A stretch of DNA of 64,000 nucleotides, taken from Terriglobales bacterium. GTDB taxonomy: Bacteria; Acidobacteriota; Terriglobia; Terriglobales; Acidobacteriaceae. The DNA lies in contig DASTZZ010000069.1 of assembly GCA_035764005.1 (NCBI GenBank), positions 176,868 through 240,867 on the forward strand, read 5' to 3'. Both the position numbers and the translations under genes were made by a program. Of this stretch, positions 26,175-35,166 are shown one piece after another. Position 1 is the stretch's first letter. Each line of letters starts with the position of its first letter. A model generated the notes under the pieces. That model saw only the letters and a program-made list of their open reading frames with translations, had not been told where the DNA came from and did not search any database.

Positions 26175-27200
26175 TTAGTTTTGAGAGATGGATGCCGATT
26201 CAGATGGAGTTTGCTTTTCTCCTTCCTGGACTGGCGTCCAGGATTTATCCGGATTGAAGAGTTCCATTTTCGTGAATTGATCGACGGTATTGGGGCCAAG
26301 GTTCTTTTCGTACACAACTCCGTCGTGGCTAACAATGAAGGTTTTTACTCCAGTCACATCATAATGCGCGGGCGCAGCTACGAGAGCAAATCCTCCAATC
26401 ATGATTCCCTTAACGACAAAGTTCATTTCCCCGAGCGGCGCCGCGGGCCCCTGTCCCTTCAGAATCTTGAAGTAATATCCGTGGTACTCCGAGCCAGGCG
26501 TGTAACCCTGTTCAATAGCTCGCGCAATTTTTTCTCCTACCGGACCGCCCCATGTACCGTCGGCATTCTGCCAGGCTAATCCATCCTGTTTTCCGGGAGT
26601 ACTTACGATGCGCTGCGCGTATTGGTTCACGGCATAACCCTCGCGCGGCTCGAGAGCATAAGCTTGCTGCGCCTCGACGTAGCCGTGACAGAGTTGAATC
26701 GCATCAAGCTCGTTTGCGCCGATTCGACGAAAAAGAAGCTCCTGTCGGCCAGCCTCGGCGTCGAAGAACCACTTCCCTTCTTTCCTGACGAGGGGTACAG
26801 GAAAGGGCCAGTCTTCGTTGCCAACCAGGAGGAATGCCCGGTTTCCTTTTCTGGGATCTACTGAGATATTTTCTTTTTCCCGTGCCTCAGCTGCGAAATC
26901 GGCAGCATGTTGTCGATCCTGTGCCGTTTCGCCCGTGAGTACAATGTCTTTGCCGTCGGCACCGAAAATCGTCGTGATGGTGTCCACATCGAACTTCTCG
27001 GCCGCCGTGATTAATGCATCTACAGCTTGCTGCGGAGTGTCGAACTTTTCTGCCAAGGCGCCGCTGGAGCTTGCTGCAACGATTGCTTTGGACGCTGCCC
27101 CCTGCGCAGAAGCGGACGTAATCAGGAGAGACAAGCTGGCACAGGTGATAACAATGCAAGCTACCTCAAAGAGACTGATGTTTCGAAACGTCGAAGTCAT
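26175..27200 (-). CDS. DUF2950 family exported protein (copy 2)
   Basis: A 341-residue exported protein, paralogue of the one at 4169. Signal peptide residues 1-33 (ending ASAQG), then the family body with RRIGANELDAIQLCHGYVEA, GYYFKILKGQGPAAPLGE and TGVKTFIVSHDGVVYEKNLGP. It follows DUF3300 copy 2 by 47 nt, the same order as in copy 1. The C-terminal tail is longer and acidic or polar. The function is unknown. Confidence 0.93.
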   Translation of the reverse strand: MTSTFRNISLFEVACIVITCASLSLLITSASAQGAASKAIVAASSSGALAEKFDTPQQAVDALITAAEKFDVDTITTIFGADGKDIVLTGETAQDRQHAADFAAEAREKENISVDPRKGNRAFLLVGNEDWPFPVPLVRKEGKWFFDAEAGRQELLFRRIGANELDAIQLCHGYVEAQQAYALEPREGYAVNQYAQRIVSTPGKQDGLAWQNADGTWGGPVGEKIARAIEQGYTPGSEYHGYYFKILKGQGPAAPLGEMNFVVKGIMIGGFALVAAPAHYDVTGVKTFIVSHDGVVYEKNLGPNTVDQFTKMELFNPDKSWTPVQEGEKQTPSESASISQN

Positions 27201-27247
27201 TTCTATGCTCCAGCAATTGCCGTTCTAGTTTCAAAGGAGGACGTCAG

Positions 27248-28624
27248 TTACCTGCGCCGCCCACCACCGCCTCTGAAGCCGCCGCCACCCCGACTGAATC
27301 CTCCACTACTGCGCGATCCAAAACTGGATGAACCGCGACTGCTGCTGTTGCGCGCATTCGATCCGTCATAGCCGCGAGTACCGCCTCCAAACGCGTCGCG
27401 ATTCCCTCCACCGCTGCGCGACAGATCGCGGCTTCCAATGCGGTCCGGACCGCCTCCTAAGGATCCTCCGCCCAAACCACCACGGTTATTGAGTCCGCTG
27501 CCACCGGCGCCGCCAAAACCGCTACCTCCCGACCGGAAGCTGGAAATGTTGCCGCCCTGGCGACCAAGCTGCTGACGGGCATTGGTCTGGCGACGAGCCA
27601 GTGAGTCTCCGCGGGAAAGACCACCGAATCGATCAGCAGTAGCTCTGTCTCGATAAGGAGTCCCACCGCGATGAGCGGGGTTATGTTGCCAATTGCTTCT
27701 CGCACTCTGGCCGCCGGCTGGAAGGGTAGACGGACGATTCCCACGATTGCCGAGGTTTCCACGGTCGCCGCCAGGCAACTGCGCTGGGCGATTGCCGCCT
27801 ATGTTGTTGCGGTTCCCGCCGCCGATATTCGTGTTGCGATTGAAGTTATTGTTGTGGTTTATGTAAACGTTGTTTCCACCCCATCCGCAACCCCATCCCC
27901 AACCTCCGCTCCAAAAAGCGCCCATCATTACTCCAACTCCGAAAGAGAGGGCTAAGCCTGCAGCGTAGTATCCGGTCGGATAATAAATCGGTGGATAAGG
28001 GTAGTAATACGGAGGGCCCCACACAACAACAGGATCGTAAGAAGGTACGTAGACAATCTGTGGATTGGCCTGCTCGATGACGATTACTTCTTTCTTTTCG
28101 ACGACTCTGGTCTCAACAGTTTGCTGCTCGGTAGATTTCAGTGTGCCTTTGTCCTGTGCCTTCTTTCGCATGCGTTGAACGGCGTCCATTACGTCGGCCT
28201 GTTGCGCTAGAAAGGCGTTGCCCAAATCCGTGGTCCATTGGATATCGTTCGCCAGACGGTTGGCGACTTCGGGCAGAGCGGCGAGAGCTTGCACACTGGC
28301 ATCCCACTGCTCCTTTGCAACCGCATCCGCAAGAGCCTTGTCTTTGAGATTCTTGTTCTTACCTAACCACTGCTGCAGCTGGATGATCTCTAGAGGATAG
28401 GTTGAAGCTGCCAGTACTTGTGCCAGCAATGGGTCAGGATAGAGCGCAATTGGAGCCACAAGTGAATCTAACTGCTCTGCGGGAATCTTGTTCCCTGGCG
28501 CTTCCTCGGCTGCCATTGTCGCGGACGGAAACGAATATGCGAAGGTGTCCGTCGATACGAGCGCAACACTGCAGACGATCGCCACCAAACCACGAAAGAT
28601 TGAATGCTCGATCTTGAATTTCAT
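27248..28624 (-). CDS. DUF3300 family exported protein (copy 2)
   Basis: A 458-residue exported protein with signal peptide, DUF3300 domain (about residues 45-225, LDSLVAPIALYPDPLLAQ, VYVPSYDPVVVWG), an Asn-rich then Gly/Ser/Arg-rich tail, the conserved WQHNPAHRGGTPYRDR island and a terminal GGGRRR. It is transcribed away from the ECF sigma gene and precedes DUF2950 copy 2. The N-terminal domains of the two copies are highly similar; the tails differ in repeat composition. Upstream there is only a degenerate dyad (28671). Confidence 0.93.
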   Translation of the reverse strand: MKFKIEHSIFRGLVAIVCSVALVSTDTFAYSFPSATMAAEEAPGNKIPAEQLDSLVAPIALYPDPLLAQVLAASTYPLEIIQLQQWLGKNKNLKDKALADAVAKEQWDASVQALAALPEVANRLANDIQWTTDLGNAFLAQQADVMDAVQRMRKKAQDKGTLKSTEQQTVETRVVEKKEVIVIEQANPQIVYVPSYDPVVVWGPPYYYPYPPIYYPTGYYAAGLALSFGVGVMMGAFWSGGWGWGCGWGGNNVYINHNNNFNRNTNIGGGNRNNIGGNRPAQLPGGDRGNLGNRGNRPSTLPAGGQSARSNWQHNPAHRGGTPYRDRATADRFGGLSRGDSLARRQTNARQQLGRQGGNISSFRSGGSGFGGAGGSGLNNRGGLGGGSLGGGPDRIGSRDLSRSGGGNRDAFGGGTRGYDGSNARNSSSRGSSSFGSRSSGGFSRGGGGFRGGGGRRR

Positions 28625-28670
28625 TGCTCTCTATCGAGCGGTTATAGGTCAGAACAGTAACTGACGGCAT

Positions 28671-28686
28671 CTGGCAAAATTGCGGG
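28671..28686. promoter_or_regulatory. Degenerate dyad upstream of DUF3300 copy 2
   Basis: CTGGCAAAATTGCGGG keeps CTGGCA-N4-TGC but ends GGG instead of CAG. It lies 46 nt before the start codon. Confidence 0.3.
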
Positions 28687-28804
28687 AGCTGACACGTTTT
28701 AGAATCGCGACCCTCGCTGAAAAGGCCAAGTTCCGTTTGGAAGCCAACGGAGCCCTGACCCTGAGAACGCCACAATGGTCCCTGAGCAAGAGGAAGAGTG
28801 CAGA

Positions 28805-29299
28805 CTAATTCAGCAATTTATTTTTCAGGCGCGCTTTCACACGCGTCATCCGATTCTTTACCGTAGATAGTTTCTCTCCCTGTATCTTCGCGATCTGGTG
28901 AAATCGCAAGCCATCGTAGTAACGGAGCTTGATCATCTCCTGATCGGCTTCTGATAACAACGCAATCGCTCTGCGCACCTGCTCCCTCATCGACAAGGCT
29001 TGGAGTTCGTCCAGAATCGAGGGCTGAGGATCCTGAATTACATCAGCAAACTCCAGACCTGCATTTTTCAGCCGGCGATGCTTGCGTTGGTAATAGTCGA
29101 CACACAAGTTCTTCGCAATCTTGTACAGCCATGTTGTGAACGTTGCCTCTCCTCGCCATTCAAATCTTTGCGCTCGCAGCAAGGCATCGTGAGCAATGTC
29201 CTCCGCAACATCCGCATTCGACACATAGCCATGTACGAAGCGGACTAGGAGAGTGCGATCGGACGCTTTGAACTCAGTAGAAATCATCGCAATGTACAT
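28805..29299 (-). CDS. ECF-type RNA polymerase sigma factor
   Basis: A 164-residue sigma-70 family protein. Region 2 (about residues 12-75, DVAEDIAHDALLRAQRF, then TWLYKIAKNLCVDYYQRKHRR) and region 4 (about 108-160, ALLSEADQEMIKLRYYDGLRFHQIA, then TVKNRMTRVKARL) are both clear. No anti-sigma gene is adjacent. It lies 69 nt behind the OmpA/coiled-coil gene and may be co-transcribed with it. The partner could be the RsbW-like protein at 17123, but that is only a guess. Confidence 0.9.
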   Translation of the reverse strand: MYIAMISTEFKASDRTLLVRFVHGYVSNADVAEDIAHDALLRAQRFEWRGEATFTTWLYKIAKNLCVDYYQRKHRRLKNAGLEFADVIQDPQPSILDELQALSMREQVRRAIALLSEADQEMIKLRYYDGLRFHQIAKIQGEKLSTVKNRMTRVKARLKNKLLN

Positions 29300-29368
29300 G
29301 CTCGCGAACTATCAAATGAAATCCCAGCGGATCTCGTCGAAGCGAGAACATCTCCGAGCTGTCCTAAA

Positions 29369-30277
29369 TTACTGCTTTGCTGCCAAAATCCCCTTGTTAA
29401 CCATGACTTTCACTTCCACACGGCGGTTCTGCGATCTTCCGTGTGTAGTTTCATTTGAGGCGGCTGGATTGGAAATGCCCATTGCTCCGGGAGAGACAAT
29501 GTGTCGAGGCGGCACGTTCGCGTCCTGCATGAGATAGTTGACTACAGCGTAAGCTCGATCTTTACTCAAACTCTGATTGGCAGCCGCATTTCCGGTGGAA
29601 TCGGCGAATCCCTGAACTTCAATGATGTATCCAGAAAGTTTCGTGGCTTCGGCTGCAAGTTGAGCCAGCGCATTCTTATCGTCGGTACCAAGCGCAGATT
29701 TTCCCGACTCGAAGTAAATCGTCGCCTGGTTCTTCACTTGATAGTCGGCTAGTTCTTCGAACCTGCGGCTCACTTCTTCCTGGTTACTTGCGATCTGAGC
29801 TTTATTCTTTGCGATATTCGCAGAATTCAGGGATATGTTCTCCGCGTTTGCCGCGATCCCTTCCTTGTTCGCGGAGATATTTTCCGCGTTGGTTGCCACT
29901 TTTTCTTCAGTCGGCGTAAGACCTGCCTGAATCATGCTGGCAGTTTGCAAGTCGTCTTTGTTGAATTTGATTTCTGTGGCGACAAAATTTCCCGATGTGT
30001 CAGAAACACCTTTGACGCTCACCTTTAGCCCAGGAATCAGACTGGTCCATGACATTTCCTCCTTGCGGAGGCCTAAACCTTTCGGGGATTGCACCTTCGT
30101 ATCATCGGTGAGAGTGATCGCTTGGCTGGTGCCGTCCGAGGCACGGATTGTGATTGCATCGGCAGTACGCTTGGTAATCAGTCCTTTAATGCTCCTGACG
30201 TCATCAGCGAAAGTAAAACTTGTCGTTAAGGCAAAGACGAGCGTTATGGCAAATCCGCACAGAGTAATTTTCTTCAT
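29369..30277 (-). CDS. OmpA-family protein with DUF5666-like domain and coiled coil
   Basis: Residues 1-24 form a signal peptide. An OB-like or DUF5666-type domain follows (about 28-105, RSIKGLITKRTADAITI). A coiled coil with a seven-residue beat of Asn and Ile (about 128-175, NAENISANKEGIAANAENIS) leads to an OmpA C-terminal peptidoglycan-binding domain (about 185-295, VQGFADSTGN and GRSQNRRVEVKV). The coiled coil probably makes a trimeric or dimeric stalk in the periplasm. A perfect variant dyad lies 61 nt upstream. Confidence 0.9.
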   Translation of the reverse strand: MKKITLCGFAITLVFALTTSFTFADDVRSIKGLITKRTADAITIRASDGTSQAITLTDDTKVQSPKGLGLRKEEMSWTSLIPGLKVSVKGVSDTSGNFVATEIKFNKDDLQTASMIQAGLTPTEEKVATNAENISANKEGIAANAENISLNSANIAKNKAQIASNQEEVSRRFEELADYQVKNQATIYFESGKSALGTDDKNALAQLAAEATKLSGYIIEVQGFADSTGNAAANQSLSKDRAYAVVNYLMQDANVPPRHIVSPGAMGISNPAASNETTHGRSQNRRVEVKVMVNKGILAAKQ

Positions 30278-30338
30278 CGAAATCTAGCTCCTTCGAGTTT
30301 TCCGAGTCAGCGTACATTTGCTCATTTCGGGTGGAGTA

Positions 30339-30354
30339 CTAGCAAAACTGCTAG
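30339..30354. promoter_or_regulatory. CTAGCA-N4-TGCTAG dyad (variant) upstream of OmpA/coiled-coil gene
   Basis: CTAGCAAAACTGCTAG is a perfect 6-bp inverted repeat with the same architecture, CTA/TAG replacing CTG/CAG. It lies between divergent 30277 (minus) and 30479 (plus). Compensating changes in both arms suggest the symmetry itself is selected. Confidence 0.6.
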
Positions 30355-30478
30355 GACGACCAAGCTTCTACTACTGACAGGTGTTTAGATTGCTGATTTT
30401 GCATAACGTGTCTGTGGAGAAGGCCGCTCTGCTCGCACTGGGCAAAAACGATTCTTCTCGGTGGGGGGGGATCTCACG

Positions 30479-31048
30479 ATGAGCTTTCACCAGAGGCGAG
30501 AACTGTGGATAGGCTTATATGCGATTACTCTGTTTATTCCCGTGGCGTTTGGCCAGAAGGTGCAAGTCGGATTCGACAAAAGCGTGGATTTCTCGCGCTA
30601 CAAGAGCTATACGGTCGCGGACCCTGGAATTCAACCAAGTCGTCCGTTGCTGTACGCCTCCATCGTTGGATCAATTGACCACGAACTTAACTCAAAAGGC
30701 TTTTCCAGGATTCACAGCGATGGAGACTTAATTCTGATTCCCGAAGGCGGAGCCGAGTATGGACTCAACCGACCAGCGGGAACACCGATTACCCCGACAC
30801 TTAGTGGTCCGCCCCCGGCATTCGATGCGACGATGTGGACCGGCGCTACTGGTTATTTAATTTCTGGAGCGATTTACATTCCAGAGGGAACGCTTCGGCT
30901 TGACTTCATTGATCGTGCAGCTAACAAAATAGTCTGGAGTGGCACTGTGAAAGTTAAATTGGACGTCGAGCAAAAGTCGAAGTCGCTGCAGTTGATCGAT
31001 AAGGCGGTAGTGAAGCTGCTGAAAGACTTTCCCCCTCAGAAGAACTAG
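30479..31048 (+). CDS. DUF4136-family exported protein
   Basis: About 189 residues. ATG at 30479 begins a signal peptide (ending VAFGQ). The rest matches DUF4136 (VQVGFDKSVDFSRYKSYTVADPG, HELNSKGFSRIHSDGDLIL, RLDFIDRAANKIVWSGTVKV), a family of envelope lipoprotein-like proteins of unknown function. A run of eight G (30463-30470) sits 8 nt before the ATG and is the only candidate ribosome binding site. Confidence 0.85.
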   Translation: MSFHQRRELWIGLYAITLFIPVAFGQKVQVGFDKSVDFSRYKSYTVADPGIQPSRPLLYASIVGSIDHELNSKGFSRIHSDGDLILIPEGGAEYGLNRPAGTPITPTLSGPPPAFDATMWTGATGYLISGAIYIPEGTLRLDFIDRAANKIVWSGTVKVKLDVEQKSKSLQLIDKAVVKLLKDFPPQKN

Positions 31049-31147
31049 TTGCTCCGATCGTCACCTATCGACGTTAATGGTGTTCAAGGGCAACGACTGA
31101 CCTTGCGAGAATAGCTAAGCTCTGTTTGCAGTGAGGAGACGGCCTCT

Positions 31148-31303
31148 TTGTTGATGCGAGTTGAAACCCCCTATAAAGCCCATTTGTGCCCACAGTGTGG
31201 TGTTTGGTTCTTCACACTGAGAGAGCTGAGCGCAAACGTTCCATGGGTCTGTGTTGATTGCGCCATGCTAAGGTGGACTGGTGCTATGGCGAATGAATCC
31301 TAG
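31148..31303 (+). CDS. Very small zinc-ribbon-like protein
   Basis: A roughly 50-residue reading frame with two CxxC knuckles, HLCPQCGVWFF and WVCVDCAMLRW, 18 residues apart, the compact pattern of a zinc ribbon. TTG at 31148 is 8 nt after AGGAGA (31134-31139); the next in-frame ATG is at 31154. It has the same CxxC...CxxC logic as the small protein at 11540. Confidence rests on the Cys pattern and ribosome binding site only. Confidence 0.5.
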   Translation: MLMRVETPYKAHLCPQCGVWFFTLRELSANVPWVCVDCAMLRWTGAMANES

Positions 31304-31525
31304 TTTTCGCAACGTACTTCCAGACTGCCATTCGCTGGCATTTTTGTCAGTTGCTCGTTCCCATTGCGGGAAATATTGTGAGTCACCAGGAAGCGACTCC
31401 TGAGGGGACCTGCGGTCGGCGAAGTAGATGCCACTTCGTCGAGGCAGTCTCCCTTCAGGCCCTTTGTGCCCTCCCCCGAAACCACGCTGCCATTCTGTAG
31501 GTTCCGCAACCCTCTTGAGGTTTCG

Positions 31526-32167
31526 TCAGAATCGAAAGATTATGCCTGAGCTTATTTGACCCTGTTGGGCATAGACAGGATCTGACACGGAAAAGCACTG
31601 GTCGAAGCCGTTACAGAACCACTCCTCATTGGAATGGAGATATGTCGGGGTCCACTTTGCCTCGAGCCTCAGTCCGAAATGAGGCGCGAAGTAGTGTTTG
31701 ATTCCTGCACCCAATTCGAAAGAAAATTCGCTTCTGCTCGAGAACGCAGCTCGAGGACTAAGTGTCGTAGCGCCCAGTCCAACCACCGCAAAAGGCTGCG
31801 TATGGGCACCATCATCCGCCGGATGAAAAATAAAGTTTACGTGGTATTGATCAACGTATGCTCCAAACAGCCTGACTGACGTGTTGACTGCCCGCAATCG
31901 GCCATTCAAGTGTGTATCCTGCCTGCTCCATTCAAACTCCACCTGAATGTTGTCATGGACTCCATGGTTGAGTGCCACGCCATAAGCTGGATTGCTCTCA
32001 ATTTCGAGTTTGCGAACTGTAGGGTTAAGAGCTTGATTATTTAATTCGATGTTTCCGCCAAATCGGTAACCAATTGTAGGTGTCAGCTCAAAGCCACCCT
32101 GGCCCCACATAGAGCATGCGGTTGTGAGAATTGTGAATAGGATGAAACTGCCCAGAGATCTCTTCAT
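31526..32167 (-). CDS. Outer-membrane beta-barrel protein
   Basis: A 213-residue exported protein: signal peptide (about residues 1-22, ending MWGQG), then alternating beta-strand segments (PTIGYRFGGNIEL, NIQVEFEWSRQD, PFAVVGLGATTL, FELGAGIKHYF, FGLRLEAKWTPTYL) ending in IIFRF, the usual outer-membrane C-terminal Phe. The size suits an eight-stranded OmpX/OmpW-like barrel. A full dyad lies 36 nt upstream and no ribosome binding site is visible, so the transcript may be nearly leaderless. Confidence 0.85.
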   Translation of the reverse strand: MKRSLGSFILFTILTTACSMWGQGGFELTPTIGYRFGGNIELNNQALNPTVRKLEIESNPAYGVALNHGVHDNIQVEFEWSRQDTHLNGRLRAVNTSVRLFGAYVDQYHVNFIFHPADDGAHTQPFAVVGLGATTLSPRAAFSSRSEFSFELGAGIKHYFAPHFGLRLEAKWTPTYLHSNEEWFCNGFDQCFSVSDPVYAQQGQISSGIIFRF

Positions 32168-32203
32168 CCAGTTATATTGCTTCGATGGCGTGGGGCTGGC
32201 ACC

Positions 32204-32219
32204 CTGTCACATGTTACAG
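32204..32219. promoter_or_regulatory. CTGTCA-N4-TTACAG dyad upstream of beta-barrel gene
   Basis: CTGTCACATGTTACAG is nearly fully palindromic over 16 bp. It lies 36 nt before the minus-strand start at 32167, with CAATAT about 25 nt downstream. Confidence 0.6.
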
Positions 32220-32320
32220 GAAAACCATTTATCAACGCAGACTGCTCTATCGAGAGACTTATCTGAGAACAGAAAGCATTGCTGCGGCCGCTGCACGGTC
32301 TTGTGAAGTAGGTCCGATGC

Positions 32321-33973
32321 TCAAAAGCGAATCGCATAGCCGCTGGAAATCTGGAGATTTCCTTGATTGACATAATATTGCGGCGACTGCAAGCTCCCAA
32401 GCGGAGAGAGACGAGGGTTCGGATAATCTTGCAGATAACGAATTAGCGTTGTGCCGAGATCGAATCTTAGAGTAGATCGACGTGAAGGATACACTTCCAC
32501 TATTCCACCCGAATCCAATGCGAAGCGGCTAAGGCTGTCGAATTTTGGGAGCCATCCGCCAGTCCACGTTTCATCGTAGTAGAGAAAGCCGGGACGAACC
32601 TTACCGAATACTCCCCATTTCTTTCCCTGGTGCCCGATTTTGGCGCCAAATAGTCCTTCCAACCTCGGCCGGCCTTTGCTTTCATGACGTGGAAAGTAGT
32701 TGATCTCGCTGTCAAAGAACAGAGAGTTAGCGATTCTAAATCCATAGCCTATGCCGACTCCTCGGCTCGGCTCGCGACACCCACTGCAGTCATTTCGGAA
32801 CCCGGGTAAGCTGATGTTTACGTAGTGAACGCCGATGCTTCGCCGACGGGTCTTCCACGTTTCGTCGCCTTCTTCTACACGACCATTTTGCTTCTTCTCA
32901 GGTGCTGCGAGGTGCAACCCTTCATTCGGTACTTGCCACGGAAGTTTACCCATGAATAATCCTGCAAAACTGCGGCTCGGTTCAAGAGCAGTTCGCAAGA
33001 TCATGTTGCCAAAGATTCGATGTTTTGTTCCGATTCTTGCAGCGACGTACTTATCCAACACATCTTCAAGTACGACCCATCCGGTGCCAACAATTGGCGT
33101 GACAATCCAGTCCGATAGTCCAGTGTTATTGGTAGGGCCACCCGGATACCTTGGATTATTCAGACATGTGCGAGAATATCCGCAGCCTGGAACATACAAC
33201 CACCCTCCGGCGTTTCCGATGCTAGTTTCACTCAAAGGACCGACTTTCCATTGCACCTCAAACGCCGCTGCCCAAGCCATTCCCTTTAGCCTGGTTATCC
33301 AGTACCTGCGATTCTGTCCGATGGCGACAGTATCCGCTGGAGGGCTATTCTGTAAATAGATCCGACTTGCCACCGCTCCCTGCAGAGGATGCCCAACGTC
33401 GTTCACAAGGAAATCGTCTCCGTCGCTCCACCTTTTCAGGTTGTACCCTTTGTAAGAAGCAAACCAATTGTGGACAAAAGGTGAATGCGCCAGCGAATAC
33501 CGCAATGAAGGATCGTCGGCAACTCGAAATGCATGCTGTATCATCAAGTATTCGAACGATTGCAGCAACGCCTTTCTCAGATAGAAACGAGGCGGCTTCG
33601 GCGGCTGAGATTTGATCAGCGGATCCACCGCGCTCGCACTGGCCGTCTCGGCCTTATCTTCATCGTCTGCGGAGCCAGAATCCGCGTGTTTGCAGGATCG
33701 AGATGACCACTGATGATTGACTTCCCGGGAGGTCGCCGTATCGAAGCCATTATTGGCTGCGGCAGCATTGTCTGAAGAAACCTCTCCGGTCTCTCTAACA
33801 CAAATTGGCGTCCATGGTTGGGCCACCATGAACATTCTGGAGAGCAACACTGATGTGAGAACGATCAGCTTTGATTTGCGCAGGGCTGTTTGAGCGTAAA
33901 CGACAAACTCACTCCGCCATCCGCGGATTCCAATCCCGGGTGAAGAACTCCAGGATCGTAAGCGAAGAGGCAA
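32321..33973 (-). CDS. Large outer-membrane beta-barrel protein, unknown (DUF3943-like?)
   Basis: About 550 residues. Positions 30-55 carry a signal-like stretch (LIVLTSVLLSRMFMVAQ), so the true start may be downstream of 33973. A Ser/Ala/Asp-rich spacer follows, then a region with FLVNDVGHPLQGAVASRIY recalling DUF3943, and barrel-like strands to the end (ISSGYAIRF with terminal Phe). Two Cys pairs (VPGCGYSRTC and NDCSGC) could form periplasmic disulfides. A dyad lies 73 nt upstream of the first start. The family assignment is tentative. Confidence 0.7.
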   Translation of the reverse strand: MPLRLRSWSSSPGIGIRGWRSEFVVYAQTALRKSKLIVLTSVLLSRMFMVAQPWTPICVRETGEVSSDNAAAANNGFDTATSREVNHQWSSRSCKHADSGSADDEDKAETASASAVDPLIKSQPPKPPRFYLRKALLQSFEYLMIQHAFRVADDPSLRYSLAHSPFVHNWFASYKGYNLKRWSDGDDFLVNDVGHPLQGAVASRIYLQNSPPADTVAIGQNRRYWITRLKGMAWAAAFEVQWKVGPLSETSIGNAGGWLYVPGCGYSRTCLNNPRYPGGPTNNTGLSDWIVTPIVGTGWVVLEDVLDKYVAARIGTKHRIFGNMILRTALEPSRSFAGLFMGKLPWQVPNEGLHLAAPEKKQNGRVEEGDETWKTRRRSIGVHYVNISLPGFRNDCSGCREPSRGVGIGYGFRIANSLFFDSEINYFPRHESKGRPRLEGLFGAKIGHQGKKWGVFGKVRPGFLYYDETWTGGWLPKFDSLSRFALDSGGIVEVYPSRRSTLRFDLGTTLIRYLQDYPNPRLSPLGSLQSPQYYVNQGNLQISSGYAIRF

Positions 33974-34046
33974 TTGATTCGGACCTCGGCAACGCTCTTA
34001 CCTTCGTGCGTCAGGTTAGCGTAGAGAAAACGCGGGTGGGATAGAA

Positions 34047-34062
34047 CTAACAAAATTGCCAG
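34047..34062. promoter_or_regulatory. CTAACA-N4-TGCCAG dyad upstream of large barrel gene
   Basis: CTAACAAAATTGCCAG, spacing exact with CTA in place of CTG. TACGCT (34023 to 34018) follows 23 nt downstream on the minus strand. Confidence 0.55.
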
Positions 34063-34225
34063 ATTGCCAGATAACTGGACTGTTCGACTTAAAGATCAAA
34101 GAGTTGATTGTCGCTCTTACTTTTCAAAGCTGTCAGGTTCAATGATTTATTTCTCGCGAAACCAGCCGCAGCTCGCCTGGCTCGTGAACCGGCAGAGCTA
34201 CGAAATTTAGCTAGACTCCTTACTC

Positions 34226-35026
34226 TCAACGGTTTTCCGTCGAACTTAATCGCGCAAGAAGCTGATTCGAGGGTTGTGCGAGGCTGCCGGTAGGCTCTTC
34301 TTTAATGGCTTCTTTTAACTCACGTCTTGCCTCGCTGAGTTCATGCTGATTGATAAGAATGATGCCGCGTAAATAGTGGACGGTCGCGCGACTCCCAGCC
34401 CCGGCGTTTGCATCACGAGATATACCCCTGATTGCTTCATTAATCTCCTGCAGAGCTCGTTCGTTTCGATGCAGACAAAAGAGCGCACGAGCCGTCTCGT
34501 AGTGCACGGGCCAGGCCTCAGGCAGAAATTGAAGAGCTTTATTGGCGTTGACTAGAGCATTTGCAGGCTGCTGGGAGTCGTTGTAGATGGATGCGAGCAC
34601 CGCATAGGCAACGCCATAGGTAGGATCAGCGCGAATCGCATGCTCGAGATCCGTGGTTGCGGTGACAGGATCCCTCGTCATATTCAGTATTGCACGGAGG
34701 GTTAATGCTGTGGCGTAGTCGGGATAAATGGCGAGAGCACGTTCCAGCTCCTTTGCTGCATCTTGTGAGTCGTGATGGAGAACCGCTTTTAAAGCCTTGT
34801 CGACAGCGTGCTGAGCCTTTCCCGGCGCGCGTAAGGCGTTCGGCGTGACAAGCTGCGATGCAAACTCACTGTGACTTCTACCCTGGGGTTCATCTTGTGG
34901 AGCTTGGACTTGTCCCATGACGTCGTTGCAGAGAAGGAGAGCGAGTAGACATGGGAGACAGACTATCCATCGGTGAAATGCAATTCTCTCCGTTCGAGGT
35001 ACTTCCCAAATACATGATGCGAGCAT
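34226..35026 (-). CDS. Exported TPR-repeat protein (paralogue of 12139)
   Basis: A 266-residue periplasmic TPR protein. A signal sequence (about residues 19-39, WIVCLPCLLALLLCNDVMGQ) is followed by about four TPR units (APGKAQHAVDKALKAV, ELERALAIYPDYATALTLRA, LEHAIRADPTYGVAYAVLA, ALQFLPEAWPVHYETARALF). The block aligns well with that of 12139, including the AxGKAxxAxxKAL entry helix. Its partner is unknown. Its dyad (35084) resembles that of its paralogue. Confidence 0.78.
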   Translation of the reverse strand: MLASCIWEVPRTERIAFHRWIVCLPCLLALLLCNDVMGQVQAPQDEPQGRSHSEFASQLVTPNALRAPGKAQHAVDKALKAVLHHDSQDAAKELERALAIYPDYATALTLRAILNMTRDPVTATTDLEHAIRADPTYGVAYAVLASIYNDSQQPANALVNANKALQFLPEAWPVHYETARALFCLHRNERALQEINEAIRGISRDANAGAGSRATVHYLRGIILINQHELSEARRELKEAIKEEPTGSLAQPSNQLLARLSSTENR

Positions 35027-35083
35027 AAGAACACCAACTTTTTGTCGTGTATTTGGTGTACTGCTGGTCCCAATTCTGCACTA

Positions 35084-35099
35084 CTGGAAGAATGTCCAG
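35084..35099. promoter_or_regulatory. CTG-N10-CAG dyad upstream of TPR gene
   Basis: CTGGAAGAATGTCCAG, exact spacing, inner bases weaker than consensus. It shares CTGG...TCCAG with the site before the paralogous TPR gene (13201). Confidence 0.45.
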
Positions 35100-35166
35100 A
35101 GTTCTACTGAGATTCAGTGCAAAATCTAAGGTAGGGTGCTTAGGATTGCCGGGACCATGATCTGAA

